The notes under the pieces were generated by a model. The model was not told where the DNA came from. It saw nothing but the letters and a program-made list of their open reading frames with translations, and did no database searches. Below, in pieces: positions 1 to 5,821 of a DNA stretch of 12,516 nucleotides. The stretch's first letter is position 1. Every line of letters starts with the position of its first letter. The position numbers and the translations under genes were made by a program. Source of the stretch: Eubacterium sp. CAG:180 (GTDB lineage: Bacteria > Bacillota > Clostridia > Oscillospirales > Acutalibacteraceae); assembly GCA_000432435.1 (NCBI GenBank), contig HF993130.1, positions 1 to 12,516 of the forward strand, in the 5' to 3' direction.

Positions 1-48
1 TTCCATACTGCAATCTATTATTGACTTGTTTTAATCAGAGGTGATTGT

Positions 49-543
49 ATGAAAATATATTTGTCAAAATACTGGATAGCGGGCCATATAAGTTTGGTAT
101 GTGTGGAGGTGGCTGTTGTCGTTGCAACTGCTGCATTTTGTATTGAATATAGAGATGAAGAGAACATTCTTTTGATAATCTGTTCATTAGTTCTTATTGG
201 TATTACTTACTATGTGCAATCAAGAGTAATATACCTTCTTGATTATGTTGAAGTAAGCAATAATCAATTTACTCAGTGTTCATTTAGCGGAAAGCGGAAA
301 CGTGCCGTTAATTCTGATGAACCTATTTATTATCAAATTGTGCCGCTGTTTGAAGGATTTTTTTTAAGAGCTGACTTCATAGTATTATCTAATCAAGAGT
401 TTCTCCCTTATCGAAACGGCAGCGGTCTTGGTACAGTTTGCAAAGAGGCAAGTGCCAAGGGCAATCAAATTATTATGCCTTACAACCAAAAATCAAGACC
501 GTTATTGCATCTTAGAGATTGGCATAAGGTTTGTTTTTATTGA
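49..543 (+). CDS. Hypothetical two-helix membrane protein
   Basis: I do not recognise this 164-residue protein. It starts at an ATG with a good ribosome binding site (AGAGGTGATT just upstream). Two hydrophobic stretches, about residues 8-33 and 38-56, look like a membrane hairpin. They are followed by a soluble part of about 105 residues, rich in beta-type and basic segments, that probably faces the cytoplasm. This topology resembles small bacterial proteins with an N-terminal helix pair and a PH-like domain, but no diagnostic motif is visible, so that is only a guess. Codon use is AT-rich and unlike the genes from 1464 onward, matching the rest of the left patch. The gene is followed by a strong terminator at 624-664. 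It may be the last gene of an operon that begins before the window, because no convincing promoter fits in the first 48 bases. Confidence 0.7.
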   Translation: MKIYLSKYWIAGHISLVCVEVAVVVATAAFCIEYRDEENILLIICSLVLIGITYYVQSRVIYLLDYVEVSNNQFTQCSFSGKRKRAVNSDEPIYYQIVPLFEGFFLRADFIVLSNQEFLPYRNGSGLGTVCKEASAKGNQIIMPYNQKSRPLLHLRDWHKVCFY

Positions 544-623
544 TTTGTGCTATTCAAGCAAGTACCTCTGTTTAACTATAAAATAGTGAGGAAACAGTCA
601 AACTAAAAACTGATACAGGCGCA

Positions 624-664
624 AAAACGCCCCTGCTTTCAAAACGAAAGTAGGGGTGTTTTTT
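624..664 (+). terminator. Strong intrinsic terminator
   Basis: A 17-bp stem (624-640 with 646-662, two G-U pairs) with a 5-nt loop is rich in G-C in the middle (CGCCCCTG / TAGGGGTG) and runs into a T tract ending at 664. It ends plus-strand transcription from the gene at 49-543. The A run on its left side could let it work on the other strand too. Between the stop codon at 543 and this hairpin I see only a short open stretch without a start or RBS, possibly the tail of a decayed gene. Confidence 0.9.
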
Positions 665-854
665 GCATTTAAGGGCAAATCGGACGTTTTTTTCGTCATA
701 TTATAGATGTGAAAATCAAGTAGTCCCTCTCGTTCTCGTGTGACTTGCGTAAAAGCCGCCGTAAAAACAAGCGGAGAGTTTGTGGTGAAACCATCTCGTC
801 AAAAAAACCACGTTAAATATGGCACGGGGAGAGCTTGGCTCCCCACTTTTATAT
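665..854. other. Non-coding region upstream of tRNA with hairpins
   Basis: No convincing gene is present here. There is local inverted structure: CCGC (753-756 region) with GCGG about 12 nt on, flanked by CTCTC and GAGAG; GTGGT with ACCAC around 782-812; and a compact GGGGAG/CTCCCC hairpin at 826-844, ending 10 nt before the tRNA. The hairpin has only a weak T run after it (CTTTTAT). The segment could be part of a tRNA precursor or a dispersed repeat. Confidence 0.35.
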
Positions 855-930
855 GCAAGATTAGTGTTAACGGTCAGCACATCAGTTTTCCAAACTGAGG
901 GTGGGAGTTCAAATCTCCTATCTTGCTCCA
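855..930 (+). tRNA. tRNA-Gly (anticodon UCC), CCA encoded
   Basis: The 76 bases fold as a full cloverleaf. The acceptor is GCAAGAT/ATCTTGC and the D stem GTGT/GCAC. The anticodon stem TCAGT/ACTGA carries a TTTCCAA loop, so the anticodon is UCC and reads GGA. The variable loop has 4 nt, the T stem is GGGAG/CTCCT with a TTCAAAT loop, the discriminator is T, and CCA is encoded. Features known to be used by bacterial GlyRS are all kept: G1-C72, C2-G71, U73, C35 and C36. Oddities are an AU-rich acceptor stem, unlike the usual GC-rich tRNA-Gly acceptor, and a D loop in which the normally invariant A14 aligns as T (or one extra T is inserted). It may be an accessory or element-borne glycine tRNA rather than the housekeeping copy. 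Confidence 0.85.
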
Positions 931-967
931 AAACGCTCCATAAAAAAAGTAAAAAGGGGAGATTTTT

Positions 968-1174
968 TTGAATACAGAAACCAAGTTCCAAACGGTCGGG
1001 AAATACAAAGTTGATGTTGCAGACGAAACAAATCAAGCAATACGTTTTGTGAAAAGCAATCCGTGTTGTATTTGCTCATGCGAAAACTTTTGTCCTATAA
1101 AATACAAGGGTACGTGTAAGATTTGGGTTAACCTGAAATCTGCATTATTCGCGGTTGAGGAGGTAAAGGAATGA
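968..1174 (+). CDS. Small Cys-rich protein, TTG start
   Basis: This 68-residue protein is unrecognised. It starts at TTG, 7-8 nt after a clear AAGGGGAGA ribosome binding site; there is no alternative ATG near the RBS. Six cysteines cluster at residues 33-50 (C33, C34, C36, C38, C42, C50, around CCICSCENFCP), which suggests a small metal-binding knuckle or disulphide-rich fold. The N-terminal third is charged and polar and there is no signal peptide. A strong GAGGAGGT site lies inside its 3' end (1157-1164). Its stop codon overlaps a downstream ATG (ATGA at 1171), so translation seems coupled to what followed. It is AT-rich like its left-hand neighbours. A role in an acquired element (small zinc-binding accessory protein) is possible but nothing proves it. 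Confidence 0.55.
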   Translation: MNTETKFQTVGKYKVDVADETNQAIRFVKSNPCCICSCENFCPIKYKGTCKIWVNLKSALFAVEEVKE

Positions 1175-1198
1175 TGAGAAAAAGAAGAGGTGTAAAGA

Positions 1199-1276
1199 AT
1201 GTCATTTGATATATCAAAAATAGACACGCAAGATGTTGTAAATGCTAATAAGATGTTACGTATCAGCACACTTTAG
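1199..1276 (+). pseudogene. Truncated ORF ending inside an inverted repeat
   Basis: A GAAGAGG ribosome binding site and ATG open a 25-codon frame starting MSFDISKIDTQDVVNANK. The last seven codons (M-L-R-I-S-T-L) lie within and just past the left arm of a perfect inverted repeat, and the frame stops in its loop. It overlaps a still shorter frame (1171-1209, MMRKRRGVKNVI) that sits behind the GAGGAGGT site. The beginning reads like the start of a normal soluble protein, so I infer a gene cut off by a rearrangement or element boundary at about 1253. A genuine 25-residue peptide cannot be excluded. Confidence 0.4.
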
Positions 1277-1312
1277 ATGTTTATTAACTACAATTGTGCT
1301 GATACGTAACAT
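1253..1312. repeat. Perfect 18-bp inverted repeat, 24-nt spacer
   Basis: ATGTTACGTATCAGCACA at 1253-1270 is repeated exactly in reverse complement at 1295-1312. The spacer is an AT-rich 24 nt (1271-1294). The right arm runs into six Ts (1312-1317), so the RNA could act as a plus-strand terminator despite the large loop. Perfect arms of this length, with unstructured sequence between, also fit a small element end, a recombinase or replication-protein site, or a palindromic dispersed repeat. It marks the change from the AT-rich plus-strand patch to the minus-strand operon. I see no target-site duplication around it. Confidence 0.85.
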
Positions 1313-1383
1313 TTTTTCTGCGAGCTATGAGAATTTTTTCCTGTCCCCGCACCAAATACATCTTTTAATTCAGGCATAAAAGT

Positions 1384-1415
1384 AAAAAAACGGACCGCGA
1401 AAAACGGTCCGTTTT
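1384..1415 (-). terminator. Terminator of the ABC transporter operon
   Basis: An 11-bp perfect stem (AAAACGGACCG at 1387-1397 with its complement at 1405-1415, 7-nt loop) is followed on the minus strand by a run of seven Ts (1390-1384). It lies about 50 nt after the stop codon of the binding-protein gene. On the plus strand the run is only TTTT, so it may be weakly bidirectional. Confidence 0.9.
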
Positions 1416-1463
1416 ATCATTATTTATTTTGGTTAACCGTAGCTTTTGTGTCTTAATCCGACT

Positions 1464-2597
1464 TTATTTTACCGATAGCTTACCTGCTTGCGTAAGCGGT
1501 GCAAAAATGCGCGCTGACTGCTCATCGGTAAGAGTTATACCGAACACATCGCCGTAATACTCCTTGGTCTTTGCGGTTATATCAATATCCTCAAAGAGTT
1601 CCGGATAAGTCGCCTTTGCGAGCCAAAGAAGAGTTATCGGGGTATCAACTCCTGCGGTGTAGGTACGGTACATACCGAGAGGCATTTTATAGACATTCTT
1701 ATCCTTAACTGCTTTTATTCCGCTCCAATCAAAGCTGCCTACGGTATTGTTATAAATATCGTCGGGCTTTGCGGTATTAAAATTTGTGATGAAAATAAAA
1801 TCGGGGTTCCATTTATAAATCTGCTCCATATTTACATTGGTGGATTTATCGGAATCGAGTTCCTCGCCGACATTTTTTGCGCCTATGGCAGTTGCCCACC
1901 ACTGACCGAAGAACGAATTTCCCGAAGTGGAGATGTTTGACGCGCTGTATTGGAAGAGGAAAAATACCTTTGCCTTTTCCGCGTCCGGAATTGAGCTTAC
2001 TCTTTCCTGAACCATATTATAGACACTCTCGCTGTAAGTTCTTACTTTTTCCGACTTATTGTTTTCGGGGAAAAGCTGAGAGAGAAGGTCTATCCAGTTA
2101 TTGAGGGTTTCAATGGCATTATATTGCCATTTATTCGCTGAAATCGCTATTGCGGCATAGCCTGCGTCGGTAAGCTGCTTGCCGAGCTCTTTATTGCCCG
2201 AGCTGTAAAATACAACGTCGGGATTCAAAGCCGCGAGTGCCTCCATATTAACGGTTGTTCCGTCTATAAATCCGGTCTCGGCATTGAGTATTTCCGGATA
2301 AAGCTCCGACAAAAGGCTGTTTTTTGCAGCTGCCATACTCGGCTGTGCCATACCGACTATTTTTGAAGCCGAATCAAAGAACACGGCAAGCACCGACGGT
2401 ATAGGGTAAATATCGCATACCACTATTCGCTGAATGTCCTTTTTAACGGTTACGGTATTGCCGTTATTGTCAACAACGGTGACAACCTCGCTGTCACTGC
2501 TCTTTTTGCCGTCGTCTTTTTTAGCGGAGCAGCCTACCGCCGACAAAATAAGCACAAGACAAAGAAGCAAAGCTAATACTCTTTTTGCTTTTTTCAT
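1464..2597 (-). CDS. ABC importer substrate-binding lipoprotein (metal-chelate/cobalamin family)
   Basis: This 377-residue extracytoplasmic binding protein of the Fe-siderophore/cobalamin/heme type (Peripla_BP_2 fold) should capture substrate for the permease and ATPase encoded just upstream in the operon. Residues 1-23 form a lipoprotein signal: basic start, hydrophobic core, and lipobox AVGC with the lipidated cysteine at 23. A polar linker (KKDDGKKSSDSE) follows. The mature domain begins with the family's beta strand pair (VVTVVDNNGNTVTV, then IQRIVVCD). It has the two-lobe pattern with ALNPDVVFY in the first half and YKWNPDFIFI in the second. The C-terminal part (GVDTPITLLWLAKATYPELF) is typical of metal-complex binders. 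The start follows GAGGTAATGTAA. Substrate is not readable from sequence: an iron chelate, corrinoid or oxyanion is possible, with iron favoured by the linked TM1266 regulator. It is the last gene before the terminator. Confidence 0.9.
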   Translation of the reverse strand: MKKAKRVLALLLCLVLILSAVGCSAKKDDGKKSSDSEVVTVVDNNGNTVTVKKDIQRIVVCDIYPIPSVLAVFFDSASKIVGMAQPSMAAAKNSLLSELYPEILNAETGFIDGTTVNMEALAALNPDVVFYSSGNKELGKQLTDAGYAAIAISANKWQYNAIETLNNWIDLLSQLFPENNKSEKVRTYSESVYNMVQERVSSIPDAEKAKVFFLFQYSASNISTSGNSFFGQWWATAIGAKNVGEELDSDKSTNVNMEQIYKWNPDFIFITNFNTAKPDDIYNNTVGSFDWSGIKAVKDKNVYKMPLGMYRTYTAGVDTPITLLWLAKATYPELFEDIDITAKTKEYYGDVFGITLTDEQSARIFAPLTQAGKLSVK

Positions 2598-2626
2598 TTA
2601 CATTACCTCTTTCTTAATTATATTAA

Positions 2627-2643
2627 AAATGCTATTCGCATTT
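2627..2643 (-). other. Small hairpin between ATPase and binding-protein genes
   Basis: AAATGC and GCATTT form a 6-bp stem with a 5-nt loop in the 58-nt gap between the ATPase stop and the binding-protein start. On the minus strand TTAATATAATTAAG follows. It is too weak for a full terminator but could protect a processed 3' RNA and so help raise binding-protein levels relative to the membrane parts, as is common in such operons. Confidence 0.35.
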
Positions 2644-2655
2644 ATTTCGGATTTT

Positions 2656-3450
2656 TTAGGAACCGTCGGCCGCACTTACGGGCACTATCGTTTTAACGGT
2701 TCTGCCGCCCGACGTGACCTCGGCTATTTTAACATTCACACCGAATGTCTTTTGTATATTTTCCTCTGTCACTATATCGGTTGTCTTGCCGCAAATACAT
2801 CTTCCGTCATCGCCGAGAAGCAATGCCCTATTCGCTATTCTCATCGCGTGATCGGGAAAATGAGTATTGAATATACAACAAATCCCGCTGTCGCGAAGCT
2901 TTGACAAAACGTCAAGAACTGTTATCTGATTTTTAAAATCGAGGTTCGACTCCGGCTCGTCCAAAATCAAAATTTCGGGGTCGCACGCTATTGCTCTCGC
3001 TATCAAGACCATCTGCTTTTCGCCGCCGGATAAATCCGAGCATTTTTTATAGGCGAGATTTTCTATATTCAGCCTTCTTAAAACGGAAAGTGCTTTTTCC
3101 ACATCGCTTTTTTGCGGCTTTCCGAAAATCCCGATGCTGCTCCCGAAGCCGAGCAAAACGCTGTCAAGCACGGTATAGCCGCCGAATGAGGATTTTGCCT
3201 GCGGCACGTATGATATTTTGCTCCAAAGCTCCCTGCTTTTTATATGCAAAACATCTCTGCCGTCAAGGAAACTATGTCCACCGCTCCATTTGAGCAAGCC
3301 CACGCTGCACTTGAGAAGCGTTGTTTTGCCCGAGCCGTTTTTTCCGAGAATCGCCACTATCTCTCCCGGTGACGCGCAAAAGCTTATATCGGACAGTACC
3401 GTGTGCCTGCCGTCATATGAAAAACAACCGTTTTCAACAGTAAGGGTCAC
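2656..3450 (-). CDS. ABC transporter ATP-binding protein (FecE/BtuD type)
   Basis: This cytoplasmic ATPase energises the adjacent FecCD-type importer. All motifs are intact: Walker A GKNGSGKT at residues 36-43, Q-loop VPQ at 82-84, signature LSGGE at 140-144, Walker B LILDEP at 161-166, D-loop SNLD at 168-171 and switch histidine H197. At 264 residues it has normal family length. The frame stays open for another 91 codons upstream, but that part is antisense-like sequence inside the permease gene. The real start is the GTG at 3450, which overlaps the permease stop as GTGA and places VENGCFSYDG at the normal family beginning. The 4-nt overlap implies translational coupling with the permease. 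Confidence 0.93.
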   Translation of the reverse strand: MTLTVENGCFSYDGRHTVLSDISFCASPGEIVAILGKNGSGKTTLLKCSVGLLKWSGGHSFLDGRDVLHIKSRELWSKISYVPQAKSSFGGYTVLDSVLLGFGSSIGIFGKPQKSDVEKALSVLRRLNIENLAYKKCSDLSGGEKQMVLIARAIACDPEILILDEPESNLDFKNQITVLDVLSKLRDSGICCIFNTHFPDHAMRIANRALLLGDDGRCICGKTTDIVTEENIQKTFGVNVKIAEVTSGGRTVKTIVPVSAADGS

Positions 3451-4475
3451 AGCTGCCACCCCCCTGTTTTTCGCATAAGAATTATAAAGAACGGTGCGCC
3501 TATAACTGCGGTCAGCACAGAGATGGGAATCTCGGCGGCTGTGGCACTTCGCGCAACGGTATCGACAATTATCATAAAGGTCATACCCATGCTGATACAG
3601 GCAGGCAGCAGCGACACATGATTGTTTCCGAATTTCATACGGCACATATGCGGCACCAGAAGCCCTACCCAGCCCACCTGACCGCACATTGAAACGCACG
3701 AGGCGGTAATTGCCGTTGCACATATTACCGAAACGGCACGCAGAGCCTTAATATCCGTGCCGGTCGCCTTTGCCTCATCATCGGGAAGAGTTAAAATATT
3801 AAGCCGCCATCTTATAACATACAAAACAGCCATTCCGACAAGCATTACCGGCGCACCGAGCATAAGCGAGCGATAGCCTGCGCCCGCAAAGCTGCCCATA
3901 AGCCAAAAGGTTATTACCGGAAGCACGGAATTTACGTCCGCTACCGATTTTATAAACGAGACAAGTGCCGAAAAAAGCGAGCCTATCATAATTCCTGCCA
4001 AAACCACGCTGTTAAGTGATTTACCTTTACCGCTACCTGCAAGATAAGTCAGCAACACGGCAATAATTCCAAACAAAAAAGCAACTGCCTGAGTGACAAT
4101 AAAATCAGCCCCGAAAAAAATCGCAACAGCCGCTCCGAAGCAGGTTCCGCTTGAAACTCCGACGGTATCGGGCGTGGCAAGAGGATTGGAAAAAAGACTT
4201 TGAAATGTACAGCCCGAAACCGAAAGTCCCGCTCCCACAAGGGCTGCAAGGATTATTCGCGGCATTCTTATATTCCATAAAACAAGCTCGTTTTTAGATT
4301 CCAAATCAGCATTTCCCGTTATTTTACCGAATATCGATCTTATCACCTCGGCGGGAGAAATACCGAGTCTGCCTATACAAAGCGCCAAAACAGCGACAAC
4401 AAGCGGCAGTATTAAAAGCAGGACCTTCGAAATGGTGGAAAGCTCTAAGCCTTTACATTCTTTTCTTCCTGTCAT
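3447..4475 (-). CDS. ABC transporter permease, FecCD/BtuC family
   Basis: This integral membrane protein of 342 residues probably forms a homodimeric channel for the importer, since only one permease gene is present. Family landmarks are RMPRIILAALVGAGLSVSG near residues 69-87, the NPLATPDTVGVSSG segment after it, and the cytoplasmic coupling region CGQVGWVGLLVPHMCRM, followed by EIPISVLTAVIGAPFF near the C terminus. About nine to ten hydrophobic helices can be counted. It starts at ATG 4475, overlapping the TM1266-like gene's stop by 4 nt (ATGA), and ends overlapping the ATPase start by 4 nt. The three genes are therefore one translationally coupled block. Substrate class is metal chelate, corrinoid or related. 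The sequence alone does not separate these. Confidence 0.92.
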   Translation of the reverse strand: MTGRKECKGLELSTISKVLLLILPLVVAVLALCIGRLGISPAEVIRSIFGKITGNADLESKNELVLWNIRMPRIILAALVGAGLSVSGCTFQSLFSNPLATPDTVGVSSGTCFGAAVAIFFGADFIVTQAVAFLFGIIAVLLTYLAGSGKGKSLNSVVLAGIMIGSLFSALVSFIKSVADVNSVLPVITFWLMGSFAGAGYRSLMLGAPVMLVGMAVLYVIRWRLNILTLPDDEAKATGTDIKALRAVSVICATAITASCVSMCGQVGWVGLLVPHMCRMKFGNNHVSLLPACISMGMTFMIIVDTVARSATAAEIPISVLTAVIGAPFFIILMRKTGGWQL

Positions 4476-4729
4476 ATCTCTGTTACCACATTTGAGTACG
4501 CGGTTTTGGCACTTACGCCGTCGAGTTTTCCGATTTTACCTGACATTGCGCTTATTATATCCTGAGGAGCGTCCACCGCTATACTTATAATATTTATTTT
4601 TTTCTCTCTGTAAGGAATACCCATTCTGCCGACAATATATCTTCCGTATTCGTGTAAAACACAGTTGAGTTTTTCCACAGCGTCCTCGTTTTCTACTATT
4701 ATCCCTATAAGGGCTACTCTTGATTCCAT
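4472..4729 (-). CDS. TM1266-family [FeFe]-hydrogenase-system regulator
   Basis: This small 85-residue protein matches the TM1266 family (putative iron-only hydrogenase system regulator), whose known structure is ACT-like and similar to the metal-binding C-terminal half of NikR. Recognisable stretches are VALIGIIVEN at residues 4-13, LHEYGRYIVGRMGIPYREK at 25-43 and DAPQDIISAMSGKIGKLDGV at 53-72. The frame can be opened at GTG 4741, but AGGTGG overlaps that codon. The ATG at 4729 lies 8 nt after AGGTGG and gives the normal family N terminus (MESRVALIGI). There is no DNA-binding domain, so if it regulates it probably acts on a partner protein. The family is usually found with hydrogenase maturation genes; here it is first in an ABC importer operon, overlapping the permease by 4 nt, which suggests a metal or cofactor supply role. 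Confidence 0.88.
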   Translation of the reverse strand: MESRVALIGIIVENEDAVEKLNCVLHEYGRYIVGRMGIPYREKKINIISIAVDAPQDIISAMSGKIGKLDGVSAKTAYSNVVTEI

Positions 4730-4741
4730 ATTATTATCCAC

Positions 4742-4874
4742 CTGTAATTAAAATAAAAAGGCTGTATCTTTAAAGATACAGCCTAAGTATGCCGTGCAAA
4801 CACACAGCAGTTTTACTTATTCACCGTATCTTTCGTCTCAAAACAGATTTCGACGTCAGAAACCGCATTTATTG
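4742..4874 (-). promoter_or_regulatory. Attenuator/riboswitch-like leader of the TM1266-ABC operon
   Basis: About 130 nt of untranslated leader lies between the predicted transcription start near 4874 and the gene. In order on the minus strand there is a CGTC/GACG hairpin (about 4854-4833), then AAAGATAC (4833-4826), then a GCTGTG/CACGGC hairpin with 6-nt loop (about 4809-4792), then a terminator (4783-4755). The AAAGATAC segment repeats the terminator's 3' arm exactly, so it can pair with GTATCTTT of the 5' arm (8 bp, up to 11 with wobbles) and act as an antiterminator. I do not recognise a known riboswitch class: there is no B12 box or other conserved core that I can identify. The ligand, or a protein acting on this RNA, is unknown. 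A 15-codon frame at 4868-4821 lacks an RBS. Confidence 0.65.
4755..4783 (-). terminator. Leader terminator before the TM1266 gene
   Basis: Perfectly self-complementary halves GGCTGTATCTTT and AAAGATACAGCC (4783-4760 on the minus strand) are followed by TTTTT (4759-4755). The hairpin ends only 18 nt before the GTG codon and no promoter can fit between them, so transcripts of the ABC operon must cross it. It could also end read-through from the thioredoxin operon. Confidence 0.88.
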
Positions 4875-4880
4875 ATTTTT

Positions 4881-4909
4881 ATCATAGCATATACCGGTAA
4901 AAATTACAA
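4881..4909 (-). promoter_or_regulatory. Sigma-A promoter for the TM1266-ABC operon
   Basis: On the minus strand TTGTAA (4909-4904), a 17-nt spacer and TATGAT (4886-4881) form a good vegetative promoter. It begins just after the thioredoxin stop codon and would start RNA near 4874, giving the long leader described separately. Confidence 0.75.
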
Positions 4910-4911
4910 CC

Positions 4912-5229
4912 CTACATATTTTTATCGCAAAACGCTCTGATATCAGCCTTTTCACAGCCACCCACGTGGCGGTCTGCCTCCTTGCCGTTCTTCACTAAAA
5001 TCATCGTCGGTATAGACATAATACCGTACATCGCGGCAAGATCTGCGGACTCGTCCACATTTATTTTACACACTTTGACGTCGTCGTATTCCTGCGAAAA
5101 CGCCTCAAGCTCGGGAGCGGTCATTTTGCACGGACCGCACCAATCGGCATAGAAATCTATAAGAACGGGTTTTTCGCTGTGCGATACCTCGTCAGCATAG
5201 TTCTGAAGTGTTATTTTTGTCACGGACAT
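4912..5229 (-). CDS. trxA: Thioredoxin
   Basis: This 105-residue cytoplasmic thiol-disulphide reductant is a full-length thioredoxin. The active site is WCGPC with C31 and C34, preceded by VLIDFYADW. The cis-proline is P74 in MSIPT, and the fold's last strand and helix (GGCEKADIRAFCDK) are present. An extra cysteine pair (C93 and C100 region) near the C terminus is mildly unusual. The start ATG follows GGAAG at normal spacing. It is the third gene after pyrB and a flavodoxin-family reductase, 40 nt downstream, with a modest hairpin between. No thioredoxin reductase gene is in the window, so its electron donor is encoded elsewhere or could be the neighbouring flavoprotein, which is speculative. 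Confidence 0.95.
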   Translation of the reverse strand: MSVTKITLQNYADEVSHSEKPVLIDFYADWCGPCKMTAPELEAFSQEYDDVKVCKINVDESADLAAMYGIMSIPTMILVKNGKEADRHVGGCEKADIRAFCDKNM

Positions 5230-5245
5230 ATTTCATCTTCCTTTC

Positions 5246-5266
5246 AAAAGCGCCGAAAAGCGGCAC
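5246..5266 (-). terminator. Weak terminator or attenuating hairpin before trxA
   Basis: On the minus strand GTGCCG, a CTTTT loop and CGGCGC (one G-U pair) are followed by only four Ts, then GAAAG, which is part of the trxA ribosome binding region. It could partly terminate the pyrB-reductase transcript or act as an RNA processing site. No clear separate trxA promoter is seen. Confidence 0.45.
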
Positions 5267-5269
5267 TTT

Positions 5270-5821
5270 TTAACCGTATATTATTTTTGAAAGCTCAAAA
5301 GCACGGCGCAAATCGTCCTCTTTGACACCGCCGTTATCGGTATCTTTGGCAAGTACGCCGCCGACAAGCTCGGTATTCATAACAGAAAAAGACAGCTTAA
5401 CCTGCTTTTCTATTATATTGTATCCGTCGTCCTCGTCATCTCCGGCGGTTACCAAAAGTAATGCTTTTTTGTGCTTTGTTATAGGTTGCGCAATTTTTCT
5501 TCTGAAATGCGCCTCGTAATAACGCTGAAAGCGGTCAAACAGGGCTTTCATAGGTGCAGGAAAAGACAGATTGTAAACCGGAGTTGCAACAATTACCGCA
5601 TCGGCGTCTTCGAGCTTTGCCATAAACTTTTCAAGGTCTTTTTTAGAGCAGCCGTTTGCCGCCTTACAATATCCGCAGGCATTGCACGGGGTCGGTTGCA
5701 ATGAAAAAAGATGGACTATTTCAACATCATCGCTTTTTCTTATACCCTTCATAAAAGCACCGGTAAGCTTTGCGGTGCTGCCGTTTGTCTTCGGCGAGCC
5801 GAAGAGGATAAGTATTTTCAT
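5270..5821 (-). CDS. Flavodoxin-family NAD(P)H-dependent FMN reductase with Cys cluster
   Basis: This is a 183-residue flavoprotein of the NADPH-dependent FMN reductase / iron-sulfur flavoprotein group. MKILILFGSPKTNGSTAKL (1-19) is the phosphate-binding loop for FMN. ATPVYNLSFPAPMKALFDR (79-97) is the second flavin-binding segment. Four cysteines at 46, 49, 52 and 58 (PCNACGYCKAANGCSKKD) are of the kind that hold a 4Fe-4S cluster in iron-sulfur flavoproteins, though many relatives with this spacing are only predicted oxidoreductases. The frame is open 36 codons further upstream, but the start is ATG 5821: it overlaps the pyrB stop by 4 nt (ATGA) and gives the canonical N terminus. Coupling to pyrB and proximity to thioredoxin suggest a redox task, physiological substrate unknown. 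Confidence 0.88.
   Translation of the reverse strand: MKILILFGSPKTNGSTAKLTGAFMKGIRKSDDVEIVHLFSLQPTPCNACGYCKAANGCSKKDLEKFMAKLEDADAVIVATPVYNLSFPAPMKALFDRFQRYYEAHFRRKIAQPITKHKKALLLVTAGDDEDDGYNIIEKQVKLSFSVMNTELVGGVLAKDTDNGGVKEDDLRRAFELSKIIYG

Noticed and set aside
716..1036. 106-codon frame on the minus strand
   Set aside because: It runs antisense through the tRNA-Gly and the upstream hairpins and has no ribosome binding site. Its composition reflects the tRNA sequence.
1330..1380. CCTGTCCCCGCACC-type sequence resembling repeats associated with RAYT/IS200-like transposases
   Set aside because: Only one short unpaired copy is present, with no transposase or partner repeat in the window.
2434..2904. 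156-codon plus-strand frame opposite the binding-protein and ATPase genes
   Set aside because: It is an antisense shadow of two well-supported transporter genes and the short gap between them, with no start signals of its own.
4821..4868. 15-codon leader peptide frame (MRFLTSKSVLRRKIR) in the attenuator leader
   Set aside because: It has no ribosome binding site and would begin within about 6 nt of the predicted transcript start. It shows no run of one regulatory codon, although its end overlaps the antiterminator segment.
4742..4874. Cobalamin riboswitch in front of a BtuC-like importer
   Set aside because: No B12-box-like sequence or characteristic multi-stem core is visible, and the leader is too short for a standard cobalamin aptamer plus terminator.
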